Shown here: in pieces, positions 17,069 through 26,191 of the stretch | Layout of the letters: each line of letters begins with the position of its first letter | Numbering within the stretch: position 1 is the stretch's first letter | Translations under genes and position numbers: made by a program | Notes under the pieces: model-generated | What the model was told of the DNA's origin: nothing | Databases searched by the model: none | The model's input: the letters and a program-made list of their open reading frames with translations, nothing else | Source: Cyclobacteriaceae bacterium | GTDB lineage: Bacteria; Bacteroidota; Bacteroidia; Cytophagales; Cyclobacteriaceae | Reading direction: 5' to 3' | DNA: 64,000 bases | Assembly (NCBI GenBank): GCA_019638235.1 | Contig: JAHBUE010000001.1 | Coordinates: forward strand, 1,102,492 to 1,166,491

Positions 17069-20000
17069 ATGAAGACCACAACCTTTACCCCAAAAACCCT
17101 GTTTGCTGTTGTTTTATTGCTGGCCGGTATCAGTTGCCACAAGGCCGATGCACAAGATGCCGTTTCTATCGGTACAACCGACACCAAACAAAAAGCCATT
17201 CTTTGGCTGAAGAGTAGCGATAGCCAGGGCCAGGGCTTGTTGCTCCCGGCCATGAACACCGCACAGCGCAACGCTATGAACCTCAACAATACCGATGAAA
17301 AAGGCATGATGGTTTTTGACAACCAGCTTAATGCCGTGTTTTATTGGAGCGGCAGCGAATGGGTGCAGGCCGGGGCGGGCGGCAGTGGCGGAAACCAAGA
17401 CCTTGCCCTTACCGGCAATGTATTTACGCTTTCCGGGTCGCCTGTCACAGTTCCGCTGTCCTTTACCGCTCCCACGGGCGGCCAGGTGCTTATGTGGAAC
17501 GGAACCCGGTGGGAAGCTGTTTCTGCGGGCAACGACCTTTCGGGGCCTTACAACAGCAGCACGGTTACAGGAGTGCGCGGAAGATCCATACCCGCCTTGC
17601 CGGGAACGGGCGCGGTGAGGGCATTGGTATATGACCCTGCTGGGGCGGGCACCTGGCAGTTCCAGGAAATTTCAGCAGGGGGCGGCTCGGTAACCAATGT
17701 AAGCGGTACAGCCCCAATAACCGTTACTTCACCAACCACCACGCCTGTCATCAGTCTGGCCAATGCCGGCATTACCGAAACACATATAGCCAACGGTGCA
17801 GTTACCTCTGCAAAAATTTTAGATGGCACCATTGCTGAAGCTGACCTTGCCAATGGCGCAGTAACCGATGCTAAAATATTAAACGTTGCACCGGGTAAAC
17901 TTACAGCCGGAGGCGCATCAAACGGAGAGGTATTACAATGGAACGGAAGCAATTGGGCGCCCGCAGCGGTGGGCGGAACCGGAACAGTAACATCAATCAC
18001 AGCCGGAACCGGACTTGATGGCGGGACGATAACTGGCATAGGCACAATTAGTATTGCAACCGGAGGCGTGAACACAGCTCAATTAGCTGACAATGCCGTA
18101 ACCTCCGCCAAACTCCAATCTGGTGTTAACGATGCCAACCGGGCAGTAACAGAAAACCACATACACACCAGTGCCATTACCGAAACCAAAATTGCCCCTG
18201 GCGCAGTAACTCCTGCCAAACTTGCACCGGGTAACACTAACGGACAGATATTAAAATGGAATCAGGCTACCAATCAGTGGGAGCTTGCAGCCGATGAAAC
18301 CGGTGGCGGTGGTGGAACGGTTTCAGTTGACGGAACAACAATTACTGGCGATGGATCAGCAGGAAACCCCCTATTGGTTAATGCTATTACCTCAACTCAA
18401 ATTACTGATGGAACAATCACTAATGCAGACATCAGCCCTGCGGCACAAATAGCCGGAAGTAAACTTGCCGATGGCACAGTACCTCCTGCCAAGCTTACGC
18501 CTGGCAGCACCATCGGCCATGTATTAAAATGGAATGGTACTGTTTGGGAACCTGCCGAAGATCTTACAGCCGGTGGTGGCGGAGTGGTAAACGTAACTGG
18601 CGTTGCCCCCATATCTGTAGCCAGCGGAAGTACCACACCCGTAATAAGCCTTGAACCAGGCACTATCATTGGCCAGGTATTGCAATGGAGTGGCACCGCC
18701 TGGACACCCGCAGCGGTGGGTGGAACCGGAACGGTAACCAACGTATCGGGTGTAGGCGCGATAGATGTTGCCGACCAATCAACCACACCCGTTATCAGGG
18801 TTATCGATGAGGGGATAGAAACTATAATGTTGGCTAACAATGCCGTAACCACACCCAAGATCAATAATGGTGCAGTAACCAACGCTAAAATTGCTTCTGG
18901 AATTGACGGAGCAAAACTTACCGATGCTACCGTGACCTATGAAAAAATTGCTACCGTTGATGGGGGGAGCCTTATAAACCTATCTGTAACCGGAGCCAAA
19001 CTTGCCGACAATGCTGTTGGACAAGACAAAATTGCCGCAGGCGCAGTTACCAATGTAAAAATCGCTTCTGTTGGTCCAGGTAAAATTGAACAGGCAGGTG
19101 CCACCAATGGCCAGGTATTAAAATGGAATGGTACTGTTTGGGAGCCTGCTGATGAAGCAGGCGGAGGTGGATTTTCAGCCTTAAACATCATACCCAGAGG
19201 AGATGGTGCCGGCCTTGTCGCTTCGCAGATTTTTGATAATGGAACAACCAGCGTAGGTATTGGAACTGTAACGCCTAATGCCACTAATAAACTTGAAGTG
19301 CAAACCTCAACCGATAATGCCATTACGGCCCGAACTACCGGTGCAGGCGGAGGATATGCCATTGCTGGTATTTCTACTTCGGGTGCGGGCGTGGTTGGTA
19401 CCAGCTATTCCACTGGCGCCCCGGGTGTAGAGGGCGAAAGTACCGGCACAGGCGCTGGTGTTAGTGCCCTGGGTAACAACGGCCCGGGCTTGCGGGCATA
19501 CAGCTTTAACAGCCATGCCGCAGTGTTTGAAGGCTCCATACAAATTGCCGATGGCAACGAGGCCGCAGGCCACGTGCTCACCAGCGATGCCACTGGCGTA
19601 GCCTCGTGGCAAACACCCGCAGGAGGTGGTTCTAACTGGACGCGCATTGGTAATAATATCTTATATGAGGAAGGAAACGTAATGGTTGGAGAAGAATTCT
19701 ATTCATCATCTCTTGCGGATGTGGGTATTATTGTGCAACGGGACGGTGGTGATGTTTACTTTGAGACAGCTTCCGGGGATGAGAGTGAGGGATTGGTTAT
19801 GCGTAACAGTGGTGCAGGATCAGAGAGTGGTATAGTTAGTAATTTATTATCCGGTGCCGGATCATTTATGAATGGTAAAACACAACAAGCCTTACATATA
19901 TTTAACAGATCAAACAGGCCGATAATATTCAGCACTACCGATGCCGAAAGGATGAGAATAGACGCTGCGGGCAATGTAGGCATTGGCACTACCCCCGCAA

Positions 20001-21172
20001 ATTTTTTCCATGTTGCCGGTGATGTGGGCGGAGCAGGCACCATTGCTACGTTGGAGGGGCATTCCACCACAGCCACACGCGGGCCAGGTATTTCATTGTT
20101 GCGATCCAAGGGCACAGTGGCATCGCCTGTTGCTGTTGTCAATGGTGATTATCTTGGCGGATTTTCAGTTAGTGGGCGCACAGCATCAGCATACAACCTG
20201 AGTTCAGGCATCCAGTTTAATGTTGATGGAGTTGTTTCGGGTACCAGCGTTCCCGGCAGGATAACATTTTCAACGACATTATTAGGGGCATCAACCACTA
20301 CAGAGAGGATGAGAATTACCAACTCTGGCAATGTGGGGATTGGCTCAACAGCCCCGGCAAACAGACTTACAGTTGCTGCAGGTACTTCAATAGGATCAGG
20401 TTACACGGCAACAGCAGCACCCACTAATGGGTTGATTGTTCAGGGCAATGTTGGTATTGGCATAACTACACCCAATGCACCGCTGCAATTAGCTTCAAGT
20501 ATTGGAAACCGTAAACTTGTGCTATATGATGTCAATAATAATGATCACCAGTTTTACGGCTTTGGTGTTCAATCAGGGATGATCCGGTACCAAACTCAAA
20601 GTAATGTGTCGAGTCATATATTTTTCGCAGGAGCCACCCCCACAACCAGTACTGAACTGATGCGAATACAAGGAAATGGGAACGTTGGCATAGGTCGAAG
20701 CCCTGCTGCAAACCGGCTCGAAGTTGAAGGCAATGCCTCGAAAGCTGCAGCAGGAGGTTGGCTCGCCAATTCTGATAAGAGGATTAAAACAGATATTCAG
20801 GATATAGATAACAGTCTGGAACTGATCAAAAAGCTGCGCCCAGTGAAATTCAAATATACCCAAGAGTGGATGAAGAAACATCCATCACTAAAAGACAACT
20901 ATTATTACAACTTTATCGCACAGGAGTTTCGGGAGGTTTTTCCGGAAGCCGCACAAGGCAGCGGTGAATATGTTGACGGTGATAAAGATGAGATTATCCA
21001 GATTGACACGTACCATGCCCAGATAGTAACCATCAAAGCTGTTCAGGAACAACAAAAAATCATTGAAGCCCAGCAGGATGAGATCAGTAAACTGAAACGA
21101 GAACTGGAAGAAATCAAGAATTACCTGAACATGGAATTAAAAAATCCAAAAATAGACAAGAACAAAAACTAA
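17069..21172 (+). CDS. Fibre-like surface protein with peptidase S74 intramolecular chaperone
   Basis: A 1367-residue exported protein with an N-terminal signal (MKTTTFTPKTLFAVVLLLAGISCHKADAQ; the Cys could also be a lipobox). The middle, about residues 150-720, is a string of low-complexity repeats of the pattern NGQVLKWNGTVWEPA ... ITETKIAPGAVTPAKLAPG, Gly/Thr/Ala-rich as in trimeric fibres. After about residue 740 come GNVGIGTTxP head-repeat segments. The end, from SDKRIKTDIQDIDNSLELI (near 1237), is the S74 / endosialidase-type intramolecular chaperone, with the conserved Ser-Asp that starts autocleavage, followed by a coiled coil. Similar tail-fibre-like proteins are common in Bacteroidota chromosomes and are not evidence of a phage here. 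It heads a cluster with the T9SS-sorted protein and PorP/SprF gene downstream. Confidence 0.9.
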   Translation: MKTTTFTPKTLFAVVLLLAGISCHKADAQDAVSIGTTDTKQKAILWLKSSDSQGQGLLLPAMNTAQRNAMNLNNTDEKGMMVFDNQLNAVFYWSGSEWVQAGAGGSGGNQDLALTGNVFTLSGSPVTVPLSFTAPTGGQVLMWNGTRWEAVSAGNDLSGPYNSSTVTGVRGRSIPALPGTGAVRALVYDPAGAGTWQFQEISAGGGSVTNVSGTAPITVTSPTTTPVISLANAGITETHIANGAVTSAKILDGTIAEADLANGAVTDAKILNVAPGKLTAGGASNGEVLQWNGSNWAPAAVGGTGTVTSITAGTGLDGGTITGIGTISIATGGVNTAQLADNAVTSAKLQSGVNDANRAVTENHIHTSAITETKIAPGAVTPAKLAPGNTNGQILKWNQATNQWELAADETGGGGGTVSVDGTTITGDGSAGNPLLVNAITSTQITDGTITNADISPAAQIAGSKLADGTVPPAKLTPGSTIGHVLKWNGTVWEPAEDLTAGGGGVVNVTGVAPISVASGSTTPVISLEPGTIIGQVLQWSGTAWTPAAVGGTGTVTNVSGVGAIDVADQSTTPVIRVIDEGIETIMLANNAVTTPKINNGAVTNAKIASGIDGAKLTDATVTYEKIATVDGGSLINLSVTGAKLADNAVGQDKIAAGAVTNVKIASVGPGKIEQAGATNGQVLKWNGTVWEPADEAGGGGFSALNIIPRGDGAGLVASQIFDNGTTSVGIGTVTPNATNKLEVQTSTDNAITARTTGAGGGYAIAGISTSGAGVVGTSYSTGAPGVEGESTGTGAGVSALGNNGPGLRAYSFNSHAAVFEGSIQIADGNEAAGHVLTSDATGVASWQTPAGGGSNWTRIGNNILYEEGNVMVGEEFYSSSLADVGIIVQRDGGDVYFETASGDESEGLVMRNSGAGSESGIVSNLLSGAGSFMNGKTQQALHIFNRSNRPIIFSTTDAERMRIDAAGNVGIGTTPANFFHVAGDVGGAGTIATLEGHSTTATRGPGISLLRSKGTVASPVAVVNGDYLGGFSVSGRTASAYNLSSGIQFNVDGVVSGTSVPGRITFSTTLLGASTTTERMRITNSGNVGIGSTAPANRLTVAAGTSIGSGYTATAAPTNGLIVQGNVGIGITTPNAPLQLASSIGNRKLVLYDVNNNDHQFYGFGVQSGMIRYQTQSNVSSHIFFAGATPTTSTELMRIQGNGNVGIGRSPAANRLEVEGNASKAAAGGWLANSDKRIKTDIQDIDNSLELIKKLRPVKFKYTQEWMKKHPSLKDNYYYNFIAQEFREVFPEAAQGSGEYVDGDKDEIIQIDTYHAQIVTIKAVQEQQKIIEAQQDEISKLKRELEEIKNYLNMELKNPKIDKNKN

Positions 21173-21222
21173 GATAGCATGACTGTTGACTATAAAAACT
21201 AAAATCAACTAAACCCTCTAAC

Positions 21223-21348
21223 CATGTGTACCAAAAAAATACCCCAGTGGCTGTTTCTGGCAACAACGGTCATCGTACTCCTCCGCCTTGGCGTGTGTCC
21301 ACACGCGCCAACTGGCGGAATTAGAATTAGAGTTACGATACATGATTA
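21223..21348 (+). pseudogene. Broken gene start (signal-peptide-like fragment)
   Basis: An ATG followed by a hydrophobic stretch, MCTKKIPQWLFLATTVIVLL, looks like a signal peptide. It runs straight into the palindromic element at 21282 and stops after about 41 codons. It is probably the 5' end of a lost gene. It could also be chance, since the element itself is open in this frame. Confidence 0.4.
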
Positions 21349-21733
21349 ACGATTTTAGATTTATGATGTACGATACTGAACTTCTAAAATCAAAAATCAG
21401 CAATCGTTGTTCTTAAATTAGAAACTTGTAAATGATTTAAGAAAGAAAACTTCAGGAATAAGAAATTAGATAGATGAACCAAACAAAACATATCTCCGCC
21501 TCCGCCTTGGCGTGTGTCCACACGCGCCAACTGGCGGAATTAGAATTAGAGTTACGATACATGATTAACGATTTTAGATTTTATGATGTACGATACTGAA
21601 CTTCTAAAATCAAAAATCAGCAATCGTTGTTCTTAAATTAGAAACTTGTAAATGAATTAAGATTAACGATTTAAAAAAGAAGACTTCAGGAATAAGAAAT
21701 TAGATAGATGAACCAAACAAAACATATCCTCCT
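21280..21733. repeat. Tandem duplication (about 219-bp unit) carrying a gene start and palindromic element
   Basis: Copy A (about 21280-21494) and copy B (about 21499-21733) are nearly identical. They differ by a one-base indel in a T-run and an insertion of about 14 bases near 21665. Each begins with the palindrome TCCGCC-TTGGCG...CGCCAA-CT-GGCGGA (21282-21319 and 21501-21538). Each ends with the same start region, ATGAACCAAACAAAACATAT. Only copy B continues into the intact gene at 21708. Copy A's start (21474) runs into copy B's palindrome and stops after about 41 codons. Confidence 0.88.
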
Positions 21734-22820
21734 TAGTTGTTGCCTGGCAGTTGGTTGTGCTGTTGTGGCAAACGCCCAGCTTACCATTGGCCCGGGCACA
21801 ACCATTGAAGCCAGAAACCCCGGCACCACCATTGCAGTGAGCGGGAATGTGAACTTCATCAGCGCCAACGACACCAGGGCTTCTTTTAACGGAACGTTGG
21901 CGCTCACGGGTATTAATCAATCACTCACGGCCAACGCGCCTGTAACGTTGGGTGGACTTTCGCTTCTTTTCGCAGGCAACAAAAACCTGGCAGGCAATGG
22001 CGAGTGGACAGTAACCAATGCCATGACTTTTAACGCAGGCATACTTGTACCAGGCACTAATAGAATAGTGTACACCGGTAACACTGTTCTTATCGGAAAT
22101 GTAGACTCGCATGTAAACGGTACGCTCTATCAACGCGGCACAGGCACACGCTTTTTTCCTGTTGGAGCAGGTGGAACGTACGCGCCTATAGCGTTTACAT
22201 CTGTAACTGATGGAGATGTAGAACTTGGTGTTCAGGTGTTTAACACGGGCGCGAACCTCACCCTTCCGCTCGATGTAAGTGAAGTTGCCAGCAACCGTTA
22301 CTGGATGGTGTCAACCTCCGGTGGCACGTTTCGCGGATCACCGGTGTCGCTCTATATGCCGGGCACTTCGCTTGATGCTTCGCAGCGCCTTGTGGCCGTG
22401 CAGGCCGATGATGAAACAGGCGCTACGGCTATTAACTTAGGTGGTGGCGCCACTGGCGATTTTGTTACCAGCTTCATACCTGCCACTAAACCGGTGCTTA
22501 CCATTGGCATTGGCGAACGGGTGGACATCCGCATACATGATTTAATAACACCGTTTAATGCCGATAACATTAACGACAGGCTCAAGATCGTGAACGTGGA
22601 GTACGTGTACGAAAACAAAGTTACCCTGCTCGACCGCTGGGGTGTGCCGGTAAAGACATGGAAAAATTTCCGCAACTATGATGACCCGGTAAACCCCAAC
22701 ACCGACAATTTTGATTTCAGCCGGTTAAGCCCCGGTAATTATATCTGCATACTGGAATATCAGCTAACACCCGATTCGCCTGCAGAAAAATTAACGCAAA
22801 TGATAACCGTGTTAAAATAA
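21708..22820 (+). CDS. Secreted T9SS type B (gliding-motility C-terminus) protein
   Basis: A 370-residue protein with signal peptide MNQTKHILLSCCLAVGCAVVANAQ. A beta-rich region (about 25-270) is rich in Gly, Thr and Asn. It contains SHVNGTLYQRGTGTRFFPVGAGGTYAPI near 130-157, a form typical of Cytophagales surface proteins. The last 90 residues (DLITPFNADNINDRLKIVN, TLLDRWGVPVKTWKNF, LSPGNYICILEYQL) fit the gliding-motility-associated C-terminal sorting domain. The gene sits between the fibre-like protein and a PorP/SprF gene, 43 bases before the latter. Its 5' end has been duplicated upstream, so its promoter region carries two copies of the same sequence. Function beyond secretion is not readable. 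Confidence 0.86.
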   Translation: MNQTKHILLSCCLAVGCAVVANAQLTIGPGTTIEARNPGTTIAVSGNVNFISANDTRASFNGTLALTGINQSLTANAPVTLGGLSLLFAGNKNLAGNGEWTVTNAMTFNAGILVPGTNRIVYTGNTVLIGNVDSHVNGTLYQRGTGTRFFPVGAGGTYAPIAFTSVTDGDVELGVQVFNTGANLTLPLDVSEVASNRYWMVSTSGGTFRGSPVSLYMPGTSLDASQRLVAVQADDETGATAINLGGGATGDFVTSFIPATKPVLTIGIGERVDIRIHDLITPFNADNINDRLKIVNVEYVYENKVTLLDRWGVPVKTWKNFRNYDDPVNPNTDNFDFSRLSPGNYICILEYQLTPDSPAEKLTQMITVLK

Positions 22821-22863
22821 AGAAACCATTACCCCGCACCTCGTAACCCGAACCCCGTAGCCG

Positions 22864-24033
22864 ATGAAAAGAATTTTACCAACCCTCATCCTGTTCTTCG
22901 CTTTAGTGGTTTGTGTTTCCGCACAGGACATTCCCCTGTTCACACAAAAATTAACGAACTCGTTTATCTACAATCCCGCCTTAGCGGGCCATACGTTTGG
23001 TTCGATCACGTATGCTTACCGGCAAAACTATTCCAATGTGCCGGGTGCACCGCAAAATCATTTTCTTAGTTTTCATGCACCGTTTGCCAAACACAAGTTC
23101 GGTACGGGCTTTAACCTTTACCAGGAAGATGTGAACTTTATCCGTAACACGTATGCCTCCGGGGCGTTTGCGTACCACCTTCACTTTAATAAATTTAACA
23201 TTCTTTCTGCCGGGGTTTCTGCCGAGTATAACGTTATGCGGTTGAACGGCATGTCGAACACGTCATCGTTTGAAGTTGATCCTGTTTTAAGTCAACTACA
23301 AAATGGCGACCCCACGTATGATTTTTCTTTCGGGATGAACTATCAAACCCGATATGTAAAAACTGGGTTTGCGATAAACCGGTTGTCAACCGCGTGGATA
23401 AACAAGGATGGCAACAACCTGTCGAATTATTTTTCGGGCTATGTGCAAGGTATGATACCCATACGTTCCGGTGACGATATGCTGGAGCCGTACATTGCTT
23501 TCCGCAAATTTTCCGAAACCAACGACACCTACGATATAGGGTTGTACTACACCTACAATAATAAAATTATTGCCGGGGCTGCCATGCGCAAGGGGCAGGT
23601 ATTTAACGCCACACTCGGCATACGGCCAACTAAAAAACTTACGCTGGGGTACTCGCGCGAAATGATTGGCAGCAGCCTGGGCGGCTTTGTGGGAGCAGCC
23701 AATGAAATTTCTATTCGTTTTGATTTTAACGATCAAACCTACAAAGAACGGTTCCGTGCCGATTACAAAAACGCATTGGCGTATCGCAGAAAAACATTAA
23801 GCCCTGAGGCAAAATATTCTGCCCGCAACCCGAAACAATTAAAGAGCAGGCAAAAGAAGCTGACGCCCTACTCGCCCAACAACCGGTACCAGAATGTGAA
23901 AAAACTTTCGATGAACAAGAAAGTTTCGGCTCCTAAAAAGAAAAGCTACAACAATAGAAAGTCACCTGTGAAGAAGGGCAAGATTTATAATCCAAGACAC
24001 AAGAAAAAGGCGCCATCGCGGTACAAGAAGTAG
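22864..24033 (+). CDS. PorP/SprF-family outer-membrane protein with long basic tail
   Basis: Outer-membrane beta-barrel of the family that partners T9SS-secreted type B proteins. It opens with MKRILPTLILFFALVVCVSAQ (signal peptide), then DIPLFTQKLTNSFIYNPALAGHTFGSITYAYRQ, the family signature (YNPALAG near 41-47). The barrel continues to about residue 298, ending in EISIRFDFND. After that come about 90 residues with no barrel character, very rich in Lys, Arg, Asn and Tyr (KKKSYNNRKSPVKKGK near 358-373). Typical members are around 300-340 residues, so this tail is an addition. It is placed directly after the two secreted proteins it probably serves. Confidence 0.9.
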   Translation: MKRILPTLILFFALVVCVSAQDIPLFTQKLTNSFIYNPALAGHTFGSITYAYRQNYSNVPGAPQNHFLSFHAPFAKHKFGTGFNLYQEDVNFIRNTYASGAFAYHLHFNKFNILSAGVSAEYNVMRLNGMSNTSSFEVDPVLSQLQNGDPTYDFSFGMNYQTRYVKTGFAINRLSTAWINKDGNNLSNYFSGYVQGMIPIRSGDDMLEPYIAFRKFSETNDTYDIGLYYTYNNKIIAGAAMRKGQVFNATLGIRPTKKLTLGYSREMIGSSLGGFVGAANEISIRFDFNDQTYKERFRADYKNALAYRRKTLSPEAKYSARNPKQLKSRQKKLTPYSPNNRYQNVKKLSMNKKVSAPKKKSYNNRKSPVKKGKIYNPRHKKKAPSRYKK

Positions 24034-24104
24034 TAGATTTTTGATTTGAGATTTTTGAATTGTGAACATCTGAAATCGTCAATCGTAGATATACAATAGT
24101 TTAT

Positions 24105-25163
24105 TTAATAGTCCAGTTCACCAGTTTCAGAAAGCCAGATGGCTATCGGGCGTGTGCTATCGAAGCGCGAAAATGTGATGAGCATAACGGATGTTATCGG
24201 AACGGAAAGGAACATGCCCAGCACACCCCAGATTACACCCCAGAACGTGAGCGCCAACATAACACCTAACGGACTCAGGTTGAGTGTGCGCCCCATTAAT
24301 TTCGGCTCAAGCACATTGCCTGTCAGCATTTGCACAACCTGCACGGTTATAAATATCCATATCATCATCAGAAAAGATTGAAACTGGAACATGGCAAAAA
24401 CTGCGGGTAACAACGTGGCGATAAACGAGCCTACATACGGAATGTAGTTGAGCAGGAAAATAAGAAACGCCCAAAGCACGGGGAAGTCAACCCCGAAAAG
24501 TATCAACACGATATAGCCCAACACACCGGTGAGCAGGCTCATCTGCGTTTTTATAGACATATATTTGCGGATGGCTTCCGTGACTTGCTCAATAACAGTG
24601 TCTAATTTTTTCTGTTGGCGCGAGCTTATTGAAACGGCAAGTAATTTTTTATAAAAGAATTTTTCTTCGGCAAGCAAAAAGGCCACATAAATAGCAATCA
24701 CTACAATATTACCGGCAATACTGGTAAGGCTGTTGAGAAAGCCTGTCAGCATGGGCTGTATGTTAAAATTTTCAAGGTTGATAAATACACCTTGTATGTT
24801 GCTTAACCACTCAATTTTACTAAGCTCATCTATCATGGATTTGAAGTTCGCGGCATATTCGGGCGATTTGTTAATGATGAGTTCGAGGTTAAGCGTTATG
24901 ATTTGATAAATGCCTACAGTTACTAAAAGTATAACCAGCATGGCCACAACAGTGCGCAACCACGTTGGCAGTGTTTTCCCTTTTATCTTTACCCTTTCTA
25001 AGAGCCGCTTCATTTCATAAATGCTGTACCAAATCATGACAGCAATTAAAACCGGCTGCAGAAAGGTGCTGAAGTAATTCAGGCAGAAAATGAAAATAGC
25101 CAGAACAATCAGCCATGCCGCAGTGCGCTCTACTTTAAATGCACGTTTTTTTACTTTTCCCAT
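24105..25163 (-). CDS. AI-2E family transporter (PerM-like membrane protein)
   Basis: Inner-membrane protein of 352 residues with the AI-2E/UPF0118 layout. Two helices lie at the N-terminus (about 15-60), followed by TM3 near 70-90. A polar region about 95-145 precedes helices around 150, 210-260 and 290-330. The conserved stretch LLNYIPYVGSFIATLLPAVFAM near 238-259 and the GNVLEPKLMGRTLNLSP motif near 290-306 identify the family. Members are linked to autoinducer-2 export or to Na+/H+ antiport, so the substrate cannot be stated. It follows the enoyl-CoA hydratase gene after a 9-base gap and is probably co-transcribed with it. Confidence 0.9.
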   Translation of the reverse strand: MGKVKKRAFKVERTAAWLIVLAIFIFCLNYFSTFLQPVLIAVMIWYSIYEMKRLLERVKIKGKTLPTWLRTVVAMLVILLVTVGIYQIITLNLELIINKSPEYAANFKSMIDELSKIEWLSNIQGVFINLENFNIQPMLTGFLNSLTSIAGNIVVIAIYVAFLLAEEKFFYKKLLAVSISSRQQKKLDTVIEQVTEAIRKYMSIKTQMSLLTGVLGYIVLILFGVDFPVLWAFLIFLLNYIPYVGSFIATLLPAVFAMFQFQSFLMMIWIFITVQVVQMLTGNVLEPKLMGRTLNLSPLGVMLALTFWGVIWGVLGMFLSVPITSVMLITFSRFDSTRPIAIWLSETGELDY

Positions 25164-25172
25164 TTGGAGTTA

Positions 25173-25946
25173 TTAACGGCCTTTAAAATCAGGCTTCCGT
25201 TTTTCTACAAAAGCTTTCATGCCTTCCTTCTGATCTTCCGAAGCGAATGTCAAATAAAAATTCTTTCTTTCAAATGCTAATCCTTCATCAAGCTGCGTTT
25301 CAAATGAACGGTTGATGGCCTCTTTTGCGAGTTGCACCGCAACGGGCGACATGCGCGCGATTTCCTTGGCTAACTCAACCGCCTCATGTAAATACATTTC
25401 AACGGGCACTACTTTATTTACCAATCCGTAAAAGTGCGCCTCTTCAGCCGATAGAAACCTGCCAGTAAGAATGAGTTCCATTGCCTTGGCCTTGCCTACT
25501 GCCTTGGTTAAACGCTGCGTTCCGCCTGCACCGGGTATGGTTCCAATCTTGATTTCGGGTTGGCCGAACTTTGCCGTTTCTGAAGCAATAATCATATCGC
25601 AGGTCATGGCAAACTCACATCCACCCCCCAACGCAAAACCGGAAACCGCTGCAATGATGGGCTTTTTGGTTTTGCGTATCTGATCCCATGTACTGAACTG
25701 GTCGATTAACAACATATCAACAGCCGATTTATCGGCCATTTGCTTGATGTCGGCCCCGGCAGCAAATGCCTGTTCATTTCCGGTAATAATGATTACGCGA
25801 ACCTGTTCATTTTTATCGAATACCTGTAAGGCATCGCGCACTTCTTCCATTAATTGCTTGTTTAGTGCGTTAAGTTCTTTAGGCCGGTTTAATTGTATAA
25901 GTGCAATGCCGGGCTGATATTGTTCGGTTACTTTAATAAACTCCAT
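25173..25946 (-). CDS. Enoyl-CoA hydratase / isomerase family protein
   Basis: Crotonase-fold enzyme of 257 residues, the usual length. The oxyanion-hole segments are ITGNEQAFAAGADIKQM near 54-70 and SGFALGGGCEFAMTCDMIIA near 105-124. The two catalytic glutamates of enoyl-CoA hydratase fit the Glu in GQPEIKIGTIPGAGGTQRL near 134 and one about 20 residues on in AKAMELILTG. Keeping both glutamates favours hydration of 2-enoyl-CoA in fatty-acid breakdown, as for the FadB/EchA type. The physiological substrate is inferred only. A terminator-like hairpin lies about 66 bases upstream of the start. Confidence 0.92.
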   Translation of the reverse strand: MEFIKVTEQYQPGIALIQLNRPKELNALNKQLMEEVRDALQVFDKNEQVRVIIITGNEQAFAAGADIKQMADKSAVDMLLIDQFSTWDQIRKTKKPIIAAVSGFALGGGCEFAMTCDMIIASETAKFGQPEIKIGTIPGAGGTQRLTKAVGKAKAMELILTGRFLSAEEAHFYGLVNKVVPVEMYLHEAVELAKEIARMSPVAVQLAKEAINRSFETQLDEGLAFERKNFYLTFASEDQKEGMKAFVEKRKPDFKGR

Positions 25947-26011
25947 ATATTTTTTGGCTTTTTACAAAGCTAAAAAATATAGTTTCACACAGAAGAAAAG
26001 AAGGTAGTTCT

Positions 26012-26055
26012 TAAAAACAAGAAAAGCCCCCTCCGAGCAAGTGGAGGCGGGCTTC
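26012..26055 (-). terminator. Intrinsic terminator upstream of the enoyl-CoA hydratase gene
   Basis: On the minus strand AAGCCCGCCTCC-ACTTGCTC-GGAGGGGGCTT forms a strong stem with one bulge, then TTTTCTTGTTTTT. No annotated gene ends here: both neighbours start away from it. It therefore implies a short minus-strand transcript from about 26060-26190, or a premature terminator in the enoyl-CoA hydratase leader. Confidence 0.75.
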
Positions 26056-26191
26056 TCAAACCAAAAGGCGGTAAAAGTATGCTATGCGGTTGTATATACG
26101 GTGCGCCCTTATTTTGTAACCTGTCGCCCTTGTGTTTTGTCCGTAATAAATTGCATTTTGACCCCTGAAATCATCGTTTTGATTTGAATTT

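Noticed and set aside
17548..20142. Several long minus-strand, Pro/Val-rich frames
   Set aside because: They are antisense shadows of the repeated fibre-like gene; composition follows its codons.
17069..21172. Prophage tail-fibre region
   Set aside because: Only the fibre-like protein resembles phage genes. No capsid, terminase, integrase or lysis gene is near, and the neighbours are T9SS-type surface genes.
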